64,000 nucleotides of DNA, taken from Balneolaceae bacterium (GTDB taxonomy: Bacteria; Bacteroidota; Rhodothermia; Balneolales; Balneolaceae). The translations under genes were made by a program, and so were the position numbers. The notes below the pieces were generated by a model. That model made no database searches and was not told where the DNA came from. It worked only from the letters and a program-made list of their open reading frames with translations. Position 1 is the first letter of the stretch. Each line of letters opens with the position of its first letter. Location: the NCBI GenBank assembly GCA_018401935.1, contig JAGYJQ010000001.1:1-64000 (forward strand), given 5' to 3'. Below are positions 35,211 through 44,139 of this stretch, one piece after another.

Positions 35211-38200
35211 ATGACCCATATTTACAATAACATACTCCAATGGAGTATTCGAGGCATGCTTAGTGCCGTTGTGTTGTTGAGCTTATTTTCGCTCACATCC
35301 ACAACCGCACAAGCGCAAGACCCCGTTTGGACCGTAAATGCTCCAGAGAGCGATTGGTTTGGAACAGGGGACGCCGAGCGTGGTATGACCTTTAATCCTG
35401 CAACCGGCCACATTATAGTAGCTAGTCGTCAAGGAGGGGTAAAGCCCGCTGTAATCGATGCTGCCACAGGTGCCTATCTAAACGATTTAGATAACACCGG
35501 TATATCGGGTGGTACTTTTGCATTTAATCAAATACGTGCAACCGAAGATGGTCAGATATTCACGGCAAACTTAACCACGGCCTCTGCAAGTTCAAACATC
35601 AAAATATACCGTTGGGCCGATGAAGACAGTGCTCCAACTCTTATCTATGATGCTACCTATGCAGCAGACATCCGATTTGGTGATTCATTTGGTGCTTACG
35701 GTTCCGGTAATGATGTTACTTTATTACTTAGTGGATCAAATCCAGGTGTGATTTTAAAATTCGCTTGGGATGGAACTAATTTAACCCTAGCCGATGAATG
35801 GACTGTTGATCAAAATGATGGACGTGGTGGGTTTTCGCACCATACCGTTCAAATTTCCGAGGATGGAGATTTGGGTGTAATGATTACTGGTTCTGGAATC
35901 AGTCCAAGTATCATTAGCCTTACAGATGGATCCGATTATATACCAGCACTTAGCAGTGATGAAGTACCATCAGGAACCTTTAACTCGGTTATGTACGCTG
36001 ATTTCGCTGAATTTGGAATGCAGACCTTAATAGTTACAGGTCCTGCTTCATCCGATAAAAAGTTCTATGCATTTGTACCTAGTGCACTAGCACCAAATGT
36101 ACTAGTTAAAGTAGGTGAAATGGGCCCATTTACTACTAATGCTAATCTTAATAATACAGGTGGTGTTGTTATCGATGATGAAAATGCAATGGTATACATC
36201 ATGAACACCAACAATGTGTTATCGGCATACGATGTGTATGATTTCATCGATTATCCAACAGCAGGTAATCTTATTATCTCAGAGTACATTGAGGGTTCTT
36301 CCAACAACAAGGCTCTTGAGATTACTAACTTAGGGGATACACCTGTTGATTTAAGTTATTACCAAATAGCTCAATCTAGTAACGGTAATGGATGGCAGTA
36401 CTATCATGAATTCGCTGAAGGTGCGGTACTTGATGCAGGTGATCAATATGTATTGATCACGGATCAAGTATCAACGGATTTATTTCCGGCAGAGGCAGCC
36501 GATGAAGTTTTAGGTTTCCCTAGCCCAATTCACTTTAACGGGGATGATGCGCGAGCCATTATTTTTATTGGACAAACCGATACAACAGTATTGGATGTCT
36601 TTGGTGATCCTGATAACGATCCCGGCAGCGGCTGGGATGTGGCTGGTGAAAGTGCGGTAACACGAGAAGCTTCTTTATTACGTAAGCCTACAGTGACCAC
36701 GGGTAACACAACTATTCTAGGTTCATTTGGAACAACACCAGGAACATCAGAGTGGTACGTGCTCGAGCAGAATGACTTTTCTAATTTAGGCATGCCTACT
36801 CCCGTTGAACCAGCAAATACACCAGTTATGGCTGAGTTATCAGACGGTCAAGTATATTCGGTATTCAGTGATGATTTCACTAATGATGCAACCGTTGATA
36901 CTTGGAGAACGTCATGGAGTGCTGCTGATTATGAAGAGGTAGTTCTCAATGGAAATACCGTAAAGAAATATTCAAATTTAGATTTCGTCGGTGTGGAAAC
37001 GGTGGCTAACCAGATTGATATTTCTGGGATGACCCATGTACGTTTTGATGTATGGACGCCAAATGCGACCACATTTCGAATCAAATTAGTAGATTTTGGT
37101 GCCGATGCAGCCTTTGCTGGGGGTGACGATGTTGAACATGAAATCGTTGTCGAAAATCCAGTACAAGGGGAATGGGTTACTTATGACATTCCATTATCGG
37201 AATTTACAGGCCTTACTACCAATAAAAACATTGCACAACATGTCTTCTCAGCTCTGCCAACAGGCACCACAACGCTGTATCTAGACAACTATATGTTTTA
37301 CAATGAAAATGAAGCAGAACCGGTTATTGTAACCTTCCGAGTAAATACCTCGACCATGCCTGATACCCTGCAAGAGACTCATACCATGCAAATTCGTGGT
37401 GGTTTCTCAGGTCCAGATGTCGCTAATGCTGGTGCAATAAATATGATTACCTGGGATTCAATGTCTCGCCATATGTACAACGATGGTGGCGATTATTGGT
37501 GGGCAGATTTCCCAATGTCACCTGGCGATACCTTAAACTATAAGTTTTGGGCAGGTACTAGTCCTGAAACTGCGTTAATTAACGGCAATGAGCAAGGATG
37601 GGAAAGTGGAGATAACAACGTCTTTATTTTACCTGCCGACTTTGCTGGAGCAGATACAACTTCAGACTTACAGTTCTACGAAACACGAACGGCGCCTTAT
37701 ACATCTCATGAAGACAGTATTGCTCTGTTCTTCCGAGTAAATATGGGACCTGCTATAAAAGCGGGTAGTTTTAACCCAGCCACTGACAGTGTTGGTGTTC
37801 GGGGAAGTTTTGACGGTTGGGCAAGTGGAATCACCTTAAAGCCAGGTGCTAATCAGGGTGATAATTACTTCTTTGAAGGAACTAAGCAACTAAGTCTTGG
37901 CGAAGCAGAACCAATCACCGATGTTAGCTACAAGTTCATGACCTTATCAGGTGGTCAGATTGGTTGGGAATCAGATCCAAACCGCACCTTTACCATGCCG
38001 GCATCGGACACCACCTTACATTGGGATTATTTCGATCGATTAGGTTATCCTTCATCGAATGCGAACACCGATCCTGTGAACGTAACTTTCACGGTGAATA
38101 TGGCCACCTTAATGGATACGTTGAGAGAGCATCATAATGTTCAGATCAAAGGAGCGCCAGTAGGAGCAGATGGAGCGGGTACAGGATTAGGTAGCATAAT

Positions 38201-40058
38201 TACCTGGGATTCTGGCTCACTTCAAATGACCAACATTGGGGGAGACCTATGGCAGGCAAGTTTCGATATGTCACCAGGCGACCAACTTAACTATAAGTTC
38301 TGGGCTGGAGTAGATCCTGAAACACCATTGGTCAATGGAACCGAACAAGGATGGGAAAGTGGAGATAATAACAATGTATTTGTACTTCCTCCTACTGCCA
38401 GTGGGGATACTGTACTCCCAATACAATGGTATGAAACTCGCATGAAACCATTTGAGTCGAAGACAGATTCGGTGGGAATTTGGTTCCGGGTTAATGTTGG
38501 AGCCGAGGTTCAACTAGAAAACCTTGATCCTGAAACTCATACATTGGCGGTTCGTGGAACTCCTATGCCACTGGCTTGGGACGATTCAGCCCCAACATTG
38601 AATTACGAAGGAGCAAATGGAATTAATCACTTCTACTCAGGGGTAATTTATTTCGATAGTGATGAACTAGCTGCTTCAGCACCGGATAATCGCCCTGCCC
38701 AAACGGTGAAGTATAAATTCTTCATGAATAATGGCACGGGAGACGGGGGGTATGAATCAGGTTCTGACCGCTTTGTTACCTTAGGCAGTTTGGCAGATAC
38801 GACTTTCCATTGGGATTATTTCTCAGGAAAAAGACCTTCTGACTCACCTGTATTAAACACAACACTTAACTTTGAAGTGAATGTGGGTATTTTGGAAGGG
38901 CTAGGATACTTTAACTCTTCTATCGATACCGTATTCGCCAGAGGTACCTTCAATGGATGGGGTCAAAACCAAATGGCGTTTAATTCCTTCTCCGGTACTT
39001 ACGAAGCTTCAAATATTCCATTTACCACTACAGTAGGGGCAGATGTTGCTTATAAGTACTACGTTAAGTGGGACCAATCCAGAGATGATGAAACCAGTGT
39101 GAACTATCTTGCTGGTATTACTCATGATGGTTCTGGATGGGAAGAGCCAGGAGTGACCGGTGGTGGTGATCGTCTTTTCCAAATTGTGGACGCTGAAAAC
39201 CAGCCAAAAAGGTCTGAATTCTTCAATGGTGTGGAACCAAAAGCCTTGATGACGTCTGCGAATGTAGATGGTGGAGCAATGACCGTTAATTTCTCTATTG
39301 ATATGTCACCTGCTGTGCAAAATACATCTCAACCATTTGATGCATCTAACGACTCGGTGTACTTATTTGTAGACACACCATTCTTTGCCTTAACCAATGG
39401 TATCACGGTACCTGGTGATGGTGGGGACCAATGGTTACTAATTAGTGATGAAGAGCGTGAAAGACTCAGATTCACAGATGAGGACGGTGACATGATTTAC
39501 GAACTAGCTTTAGAGCTTCAGTTACCAACGCTAAACCATATTGGGTTCCGTGTTTCTTACGGTGAGCCTACCTCACAAGATGGATCATTGTTTACTCATG
39601 GTTCAGGTTTTGCTGCTGGTCGTAGACATTACCAGTATGTTCAACCTATTGTCGCTGAGAATGGTAGCGTAAGCTGGCCAAGTAGTTATACTATGCCCAC
39701 CTTGACTTGGAAAGTTGACAATCTGGATTGGGAAACTCCACCAGATTACAATACTCCTAATACTTCCTCAGAGTCTGAGGTAGAAGTGGTGAGAGAATTT
39801 GCCTTGAATCAAAACTACCCTAACCCATTTAACCCGACAACCAACATCAGCTTCAGTCTAGCCGACGCAGCTCCTGTTAAATTGACGGTTTATAACCTAT
39901 TGGGTCAGGAAGTAGCGACCTTGATCAGTGGTAATGTGATGACTGCAGGTACCCATACGGTTGCCTTCAATGCTTCTTCTCTATCATCAGGTGTGTATAT
40001 CTACCGCCTAGAAGCTGGTAGTTTTGTAAGCAACAAACGCATGACATTAATTAAATAA
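35211..40058 (+). CDS. T9SS-exported multi-domain starch-binding protein with CBM20-like repeats
   Basis: 1615 aa. A signal peptide ends at TAQAQ (~36). Domains in order: a beta-propeller-like region (~37-345); a lamin-tail-like domain (~350-525, NLIISEYIEGSSNNKALEI); a carbohydrate-binding jelly-roll-like region (~545-700); then five beta-sandwich units starting near 703, 833, 953, 1085 and 1216, each opening with a V-x-F-x-VN strand. Several carry the CBM20 signature around GW, YKF and WE..NR (for example VRGSFDGWAS and GWESDPNRTF). A type A T9SS sorting domain (~1530-1615) has NYPNPFNPTT and ends KRMTLIK. No catalytic domain was seen. It probably holds starch at the surface, as SusE and SusF do in Bacteroides. 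Confidence 0.78.
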   Translation: MTHIYNNILQWSIRGMLSAVVLLSLFSLTSTTAQAQDPVWTVNAPESDWFGTGDAERGMTFNPATGHIIVASRQGGVKPAVIDAATGAYLNDLDNTGISGGTFAFNQIRATEDGQIFTANLTTASASSNIKIYRWADEDSAPTLIYDATYAADIRFGDSFGAYGSGNDVTLLLSGSNPGVILKFAWDGTNLTLADEWTVDQNDGRGGFSHHTVQISEDGDLGVMITGSGISPSIISLTDGSDYIPALSSDEVPSGTFNSVMYADFAEFGMQTLIVTGPASSDKKFYAFVPSALAPNVLVKVGEMGPFTTNANLNNTGGVVIDDENAMVYIMNTNNVLSAYDVYDFIDYPTAGNLIISEYIEGSSNNKALEITNLGDTPVDLSYYQIAQSSNGNGWQYYHEFAEGAVLDAGDQYVLITDQVSTDLFPAEAADEVLGFPSPIHFNGDDARAIIFIGQTDTTVLDVFGDPDNDPGSGWDVAGESAVTREASLLRKPTVTTGNTTILGSFGTTPGTSEWYVLEQNDFSNLGMPTPVEPANTPVMAELSDGQVYSVFSDDFTNDATVDTWRTSWSAADYEEVVLNGNTVKKYSNLDFVGVETVANQIDISGMTHVRFDVWTPNATTFRIKLVDFGADAAFAGGDDVEHEIVVENPVQGEWVTYDIPLSEFTGLTTNKNIAQHVFSALPTGTTTLYLDNYMFYNENEAEPVIVTFRVNTSTMPDTLQETHTMQIRGGFSGPDVANAGAINMITWDSMSRHMYNDGGDYWWADFPMSPGDTLNYKFWAGTSPETALINGNEQGWESGDNNVFILPADFAGADTTSDLQFYETRTAPYTSHEDSIALFFRVNMGPAIKAGSFNPATDSVGVRGSFDGWASGITLKPGANQGDNYFFEGTKQLSLGEAEPITDVSYKFMTLSGGQIGWESDPNRTFTMPASDTTLHWDYFDRLGYPSSNANTDPVNVTFTVNMATLMDTLREHHNVQIKGAPVGADGAGTGLGSIITWDSGSLQMTNIGGDLWQASFDMSPGDQLNYKFWAGVDPETPLVNGTEQGWESGDNNNVFVLPPTASGDTVLPIQWYETRMKPFESKTDSVGIWFRVNVGAEVQLENLDPETHTLAVRGTPMPLAWDDSAPTLNYEGANGINHFYSGVIYFDSDELAASAPDNRPAQTVKYKFFMNNGTGDGGYESGSDRFVTLGSLADTTFHWDYFSGKRPSDSPVLNTTLNFEVNVGILEGLGYFNSSIDTVFARGTFNGWGQNQMAFNSFSGTYEASNIPFTTTVGADVAYKYYVKWDQSRDDETSVNYLAGITHDGSGWEEPGVTGGGDRLFQIVDAENQPKRSEFFNGVEPKALMTSANVDGGAMTVNFSIDMSPAVQNTSQPFDASNDSVYLFVDTPFFALTNGITVPGDGGDQWLLISDEERERLRFTDEDGDMIYELALELQLPTLNHIGFRVSYGEPTSQDGSLFTHGSGFAAGRRHYQYVQPIVAENGSVSWPSSYTMPTLTWKVDNLDWETPPDYNTPNTSSESEVEVVREFALNQNYPNPFNPTTNISFSLADAAPVKLTVYNLLGQEVATLISGNVMTAGTHTVAFNASSLSSGVYIYRLEAGSFVSNKRMTLIK
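37317..38855 (+). repeat. Internal A-B-A-B repeat of CBM-like modules
   Basis: Two copies of a two-module block can be read: A1-B1 from 37317 and A2-B2 from about 38067. The A modules share long stretches at DNA level, such as CAAGGATGGGAAAGTGGAGA at 37593 and again at 38346, giving a spacing of 753 bp (251 codons). The B modules share WFRVN or FFRVN openings and a final TT-FHWDYF or TTLHWDYF but are more diverged. Confidence 0.75.
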
Positions 40059-40069
40059 TTCTAGTAACA

Positions 40070-40098
40070 ATGGAGCAGAACAGTTGACCCAGCTCCAT
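40070..40098 (+). terminator. Inverted repeat downstream of the CBM gene
   Basis: ATGGAGC and GCTCCAT form a 7-bp stem with a 15-base loop, 11 bp after the stop of the starch-binding gene. There is no T run. It may protect the upstream mRNA's 3' end or act with the stronger hairpin that follows. Confidence 0.4.
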
Positions 40099-40118
40099 GT
40101 TATTTGAACGTCTTAACT

Positions 40119-40144
40119 CACAGAGGCGGTGAAAGGCCTCTGTG
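40119..40144 (+). terminator. Strong hairpin upstream of the LacI-family gene
   Basis: CACAGAGGC and GCCTCTGTG form a perfect 9-bp GC-rich stem with an 8-base loop, followed by TATTTA. It sits 28 bp before the TTG start of the regulator. It fits a partial terminator separating the highly expressed surface genes from the regulator and enzymes. Confidence 0.55.
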
Positions 40145-40172
40145 TATTTAACCAAATAAAACGAACTCACCA

Positions 40173-41183
40173 TTGGCTTCGACCATATACGACATAGCAG
40201 CAAGAGCAGGCGTTAGTATTGCCACGGTATCTCGTGTCTTTAACCAGAGTACGAGTGTTTCGCAAAAAACTCGCAACAAAGTCTTAAAAATCGCCGAATC
40301 AGTAGGTTATCATCCTCAGGCCTACGCCCAAGGTCTGGCCAGTAAGAAGCTGAACACCATTATGGCGGTGGTACCGGTAATGTCGAATTATTTCTTTATG
40401 GAAATATTGGGAGGAATTCAGGATAAGCTAACCCAGTTGGGCTATGAGCTCAGTATTTTTAACGTTACTGGTACGGGAGATAGTTTTTTTGAGCAGGTGG
40501 AGCATGTTATCCGACGTAGAGCGGCAGAAGGCTATTTGTTTATTTCTATTCATCTAAATCCTGACCAATGGGATAAGCTGCTCAAGTACCCAGTACCCAT
40601 TACCCTGGTAGATGAATTTTATGATGGCTTTGATTCGGTGTCCGTAGATAATGTCCAAGGAGCCTATACGGCAACTAAAACACTATTAGATGCAGGATAC
40701 AACAAGGTAGGGATGATCTCGGCACTTGAGAGTTCCAAACCCATAAAAGATCGTATAAAGGGCTATAAATTGGCTTTTGAGGAGTCCAAAAAACCATTAG
40801 ATACACGTTTAATTGTCTGTGGGGACACCGATTACCGGGACGGTTTTACCGAGCGTGGTGGGTATACCGCTATGCAACGAATGATCGAAGTACATTCCGA
40901 GGTGGATGCCTGTTTTTGTTCATCGGATATTCAGGCAGTAGGGGCGCTTAAAGCGATGGAAGATTTGGAGCTTTCTATACCATTAATTGGTTACGATGAT
41001 ATAGAAATCTCGGAATACATTGGATTATCTACGGTGCGTCAACCCATGCGGGATATGGGAGCAATTGCCACTCAAACTTTATTGGACCGAATGAAGAATG
41101 AGGATAAGGCCATATCGCAAACCATTTACTCGCCACAGTTGATCCTTAGAAAATCGACCAATGGTATTCTAAAACGGTCTTAG
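40173..41183 (+). CDS. LacI-family transcriptional regulator of the glucan locus
   Basis: 336 aa. The DNA-binding helix-turn-helix covers residues ~3-25 (TIYDIAARAGVSIATVSRVFN), followed by the hinge region ending GLASKKLNTI. The periplasmic-binding-protein-like sensor domain (~60-330) has VPVMSNYFFMEIL and PLIGYDDIEISEYIGLSTVRQP. The start is TTG at 40173; the homology begins at residue 3, so no later start works. It lies inside the locus between the surface-binding gene and the first GH13 gene. A maltose- or maltodextrin-responsive repressor acting on the 25568-25581 operator is the simplest reading. Confidence 0.88.
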   Translation: MASTIYDIAARAGVSIATVSRVFNQSTSVSQKTRNKVLKIAESVGYHPQAYAQGLASKKLNTIMAVVPVMSNYFFMEILGGIQDKLTQLGYELSIFNVTGTGDSFFEQVEHVIRRRAAEGYLFISIHLNPDQWDKLLKYPVPITLVDEFYDGFDSVSVDNVQGAYTATKTLLDAGYNKVGMISALESSKPIKDRIKGYKLAFEESKKPLDTRLIVCGDTDYRDGFTERGGYTAMQRMIEVHSEVDACFCSSDIQAVGALKAMEDLELSIPLIGYDDIEISEYIGLSTVRQPMRDMGAIATQTLLDRMKNEDKAISQTIYSPQLILRKSTNGILKRS

Positions 41184-41235
41184 ATTTCACACAATCAGTC
41201 AAGTACTGAATTCTTAATACTATTCATCAAAACCT

Positions 41236-44139
41236 ATGAAACGTTTTTTTCCATTTCTATATAGCCTGATAATGATACATCTAGTGGTATCTCTTGGTAG
41301 CGTGCATGCCCAAGTAGTAAGCTTTGAGCCCAGTTTTGCCACACAGCACGACTCGTTAACCGTCTATTTCGATGCTACACAAGGAAACGGAGCTTTAGAG
41401 GGTTTTACGGGACGGGTTTTTCTTCACACCGGAGTTATTACCTCACAGAGTAGTAGTGGTAGTGATTGGAAATATGTCCCTGCAGGATGGGAATCGTATC
41501 CTTCAAGACTCGAAGCGGAGCAGGTGGGTGAAAACCAATGGAAGTTCACTTTTGCCCCTGATATTCGATCCTTTTTTGGAATTACTGAAAGCAGTGAGGA
41601 AGTCCTTGAGATTGCCATGTTGTTTAAAGGTACTCGGACCCTATCTGGAGCTCCTGTTGCAGTGGGTAGGGATGAAGGAGACAGTGATATATTCATAGAA
41701 TTGAGCACTGGTGGTGTAGAAGCTCGATTTGTACAACCAGCCAATGAACTGAGTCTGATAAAGCAGTCGGATTCTTTACAAATAATGGGGCTTGGTAGTG
41801 CTACCACTGGAAACTTACAGTTACGTTTGTTTGAAGATGATCAATTAATTGAACAGACATCTAATGATACGATTGCCTATATATTTAAGCCCAGCGATAA
41901 TCAGGCACAGGTGATTTTTTCGTTAATCGCAGACAATGGGCAAGGCCTAAGCGATACCACCACCACAATGGTGGTTGTGCGTCCAGATGAGCTTAGTTCT
42001 ACACCTAGGCCTGCACACACTCAGGACGGCATTCAGTATCTCTCCGACAGCTCGGTTTTGTTGTCCTTATTTGCCCCTTATAAGGAATTTGTATACGTAC
42101 TTGGGGACTTTAATGATTGGACACCTACCGCTGATTATCTCATGCATAAACAAATACATGGGACGGATAGTACGTGGTTTTGGCTAGAAATTGACGGTCT
42201 AACTCCAGGTCAAGAATATGCATTTCAGTATCTGGTCGATGGAGACCTTCGCATCGCAGATCCCTACAGTGAGCTCACTCTTCATCCCGATGATGATCCA
42301 TACATTCCATCCAATATATACCCAGATATCCCAGCCTATCCCTATGGGAAAACCAGTTTTTCAGTGGGTGTACTCCAACCTGGTGCCGAGGAGTATGCTT
42401 GGAACTCCACGAATTATGAGCGACCAGAAACCAAAGATTTGGTCATTTATGAGCTTCTTCTTAGGGATTTTTTGGAAGATCATAGCTATCAGACTTTGAT
42501 AGATACCTTGGATTACCTAGACCAGCTAGGAGTGACGGCCATTGAGCTTATGCCGGTTAATGAGTTTGAGGGAAATTTGAGTTGGGGATATAACCCTGCT
42601 TTCCATCTTGCGCTAGATAAGTTTTATGGTACACAAAACGCTTTTAAGGCTTTTGTAGATGCGGCGCACTCCAGAGGAATAGCGGTTATACTAGATGTGG
42701 TGCTGAATCATGCATACGGTCGAAGCCCCATCATTCGTCTTTGGAACGAAGGGGATTACGGAGCTCCCACCAGCGAAAATCCTTATGCTAATACTGTTGC
42801 AAAACATCCCTATAACGTAGGTTATGATTTAAATCATGAAAGTTCAGCAACCCGGTATTTTTCCAAACGTGTTATGCAATATTGGTTAGAAGAATACAAC
42901 ATAGATGGCTTCCGGTTCGATTTGAGTAAGGGGTTTACCCAAGTGGATAATTTGAATGATGTAGGGGCATGGGGGAGTTTTGACGCCTCCAGAATTACTA
43001 TTTGGAAAGACTATAATAATTTTATCCGTTCTATTGATAGTACGGCTTATGTCATACTTGAGCATTTTGCCGACAACTCCGAAGAACGAGTCTTGGTTAA
43101 CGAAGGGATGCTTATTTGGGGCAATATGAACCATGAGTACAATGAAGCTACAATGGGCTATAACTCCGATTTACGGGGTGTATTGGCCAGTCATCGAGGC
43201 TTTTCTCAACGGAATTTAATTGGCTATATGGAAAGTCACGATGAACAATGGTTAATGTTTAAAAATATAGCCTTTGGAAATTCCTCAGGTGAGTACAACA
43301 TCCGCGAATTATCCACGGCATTGGATCGTATGAAATTGGCCGGAGCCTTCTTTTTTACTTTACCAGGCCCGAAAATGTTGTGGCAATTTGGAGAATTAGG
43401 CTATGGCTATGGTAATGCGGGTGAACAGTGTTTGAATGAGGCTAGCTACTGCCCATCCATTGCCCCAGGTCGAACAGCCGTTAAGCCTATCAGGTGGGAT
43501 TATCGAGAAGATCCTGAACGCTATGCACTCTATGAAACATGGAGTAACATCATAGCCCTTCGTAGAGCTTCTCCTGCCTTTACTTCCCCAGAAAGCTTTA
43601 CTCATCAACTCCAAACCTCTATTAAACTCATCCGACTCAGTCATGGTGAGGAAAACGTGGTTATTGTAGGTAATTTCGGTGTGGATGCTACTACGGGATC
43701 CATCAATTTTCCTGAAGATGGGCAATGGTTCGACTATCTTAACAAGACCGAACAACAGGTAAGTGGTGGAGCCTTAGAGTTGAGCTTAGCGCCGGGTGCC
43801 TTTCATATATTTACCAATAACGATTTTTCAGAGCTAGTAACCTCAAGGGAGCCTATGGAAATCTTGCCGGAAAAAGCTAGCTTTGCTCTTCTGCCCAATT
43901 ATCCTAATCCGTTTAACCCAACTACCCAAATTTCATTCAGTCTAGCTCAGCATGGGGCTGCTTCCTTACGGGTTTATGACCTATTAGGTCGTGAAGTGGC
44001 CACCTTGGTAGATAAGCCGATGAGCCAGGGGAGTCATACGATTCAGTTTAGTGCAGCAGGGCTTTCTAGTGGGGTATATTTTGTGCGCTTAGTACAAGGT
44101 TCAAACACACAAACACAAACCATCACCTTGATTAAGTAA
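41236..44139 (+). CDS. T9SS-exported GH13 alpha-amylase-family enzyme
   Basis: 967 aa. A signal peptide ends at SVHAQ (~26). An N-terminal beta-sandwich (~28-160) of a starch-binding kind and a second Ig-like stretch precede a CBM48-like domain (~255-365, VYVLGDFNDWTP). The GH13 barrel (~390-790) has region I ILDVVLNHA, the nucleophile D562 in GFRFDLSKG, the acid/base E609 in ILEHF and D669 in MESHDEQ. A type A T9SS sorting domain ends the protein (NYPNPFNPTTQISFSLA, LLGREVATL, QTITLIK). It should act outside the cell on starch or related alpha-glucans. The exact specificity (alpha-amylase, pullulanase or branching-type) cannot be read from the sequence. Confidence 0.85.
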   Translation: MKRFFPFLYSLIMIHLVVSLGSVHAQVVSFEPSFATQHDSLTVYFDATQGNGALEGFTGRVFLHTGVITSQSSSGSDWKYVPAGWESYPSRLEAEQVGENQWKFTFAPDIRSFFGITESSEEVLEIAMLFKGTRTLSGAPVAVGRDEGDSDIFIELSTGGVEARFVQPANELSLIKQSDSLQIMGLGSATTGNLQLRLFEDDQLIEQTSNDTIAYIFKPSDNQAQVIFSLIADNGQGLSDTTTTMVVVRPDELSSTPRPAHTQDGIQYLSDSSVLLSLFAPYKEFVYVLGDFNDWTPTADYLMHKQIHGTDSTWFWLEIDGLTPGQEYAFQYLVDGDLRIADPYSELTLHPDDDPYIPSNIYPDIPAYPYGKTSFSVGVLQPGAEEYAWNSTNYERPETKDLVIYELLLRDFLEDHSYQTLIDTLDYLDQLGVTAIELMPVNEFEGNLSWGYNPAFHLALDKFYGTQNAFKAFVDAAHSRGIAVILDVVLNHAYGRSPIIRLWNEGDYGAPTSENPYANTVAKHPYNVGYDLNHESSATRYFSKRVMQYWLEEYNIDGFRFDLSKGFTQVDNLNDVGAWGSFDASRITIWKDYNNFIRSIDSTAYVILEHFADNSEERVLVNEGMLIWGNMNHEYNEATMGYNSDLRGVLASHRGFSQRNLIGYMESHDEQWLMFKNIAFGNSSGEYNIRELSTALDRMKLAGAFFFTLPGPKMLWQFGELGYGYGNAGEQCLNEASYCPSIAPGRTAVKPIRWDYREDPERYALYETWSNIIALRRASPAFTSPESFTHQLQTSIKLIRLSHGEENVVIVGNFGVDATTGSINFPEDGQWFDYLNKTEQQVSGGALELSLAPGAFHIFTNNDFSELVTSREPMEILPEKASFALLPNYPNPFNPTTQISFSLAQHGAASLRVYDLLGREVATLVDKPMSQGSHTIQFSAAGLSSGVYFVRLVQGSNTQTQTITLIK

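Noticed and set aside
35211-40058. Repeats as a CRISPR-like or mobile element
   Set aside because: The repeats are in frame, encode beta-sandwich modules, and lack spacers, inverted ends or transposase.
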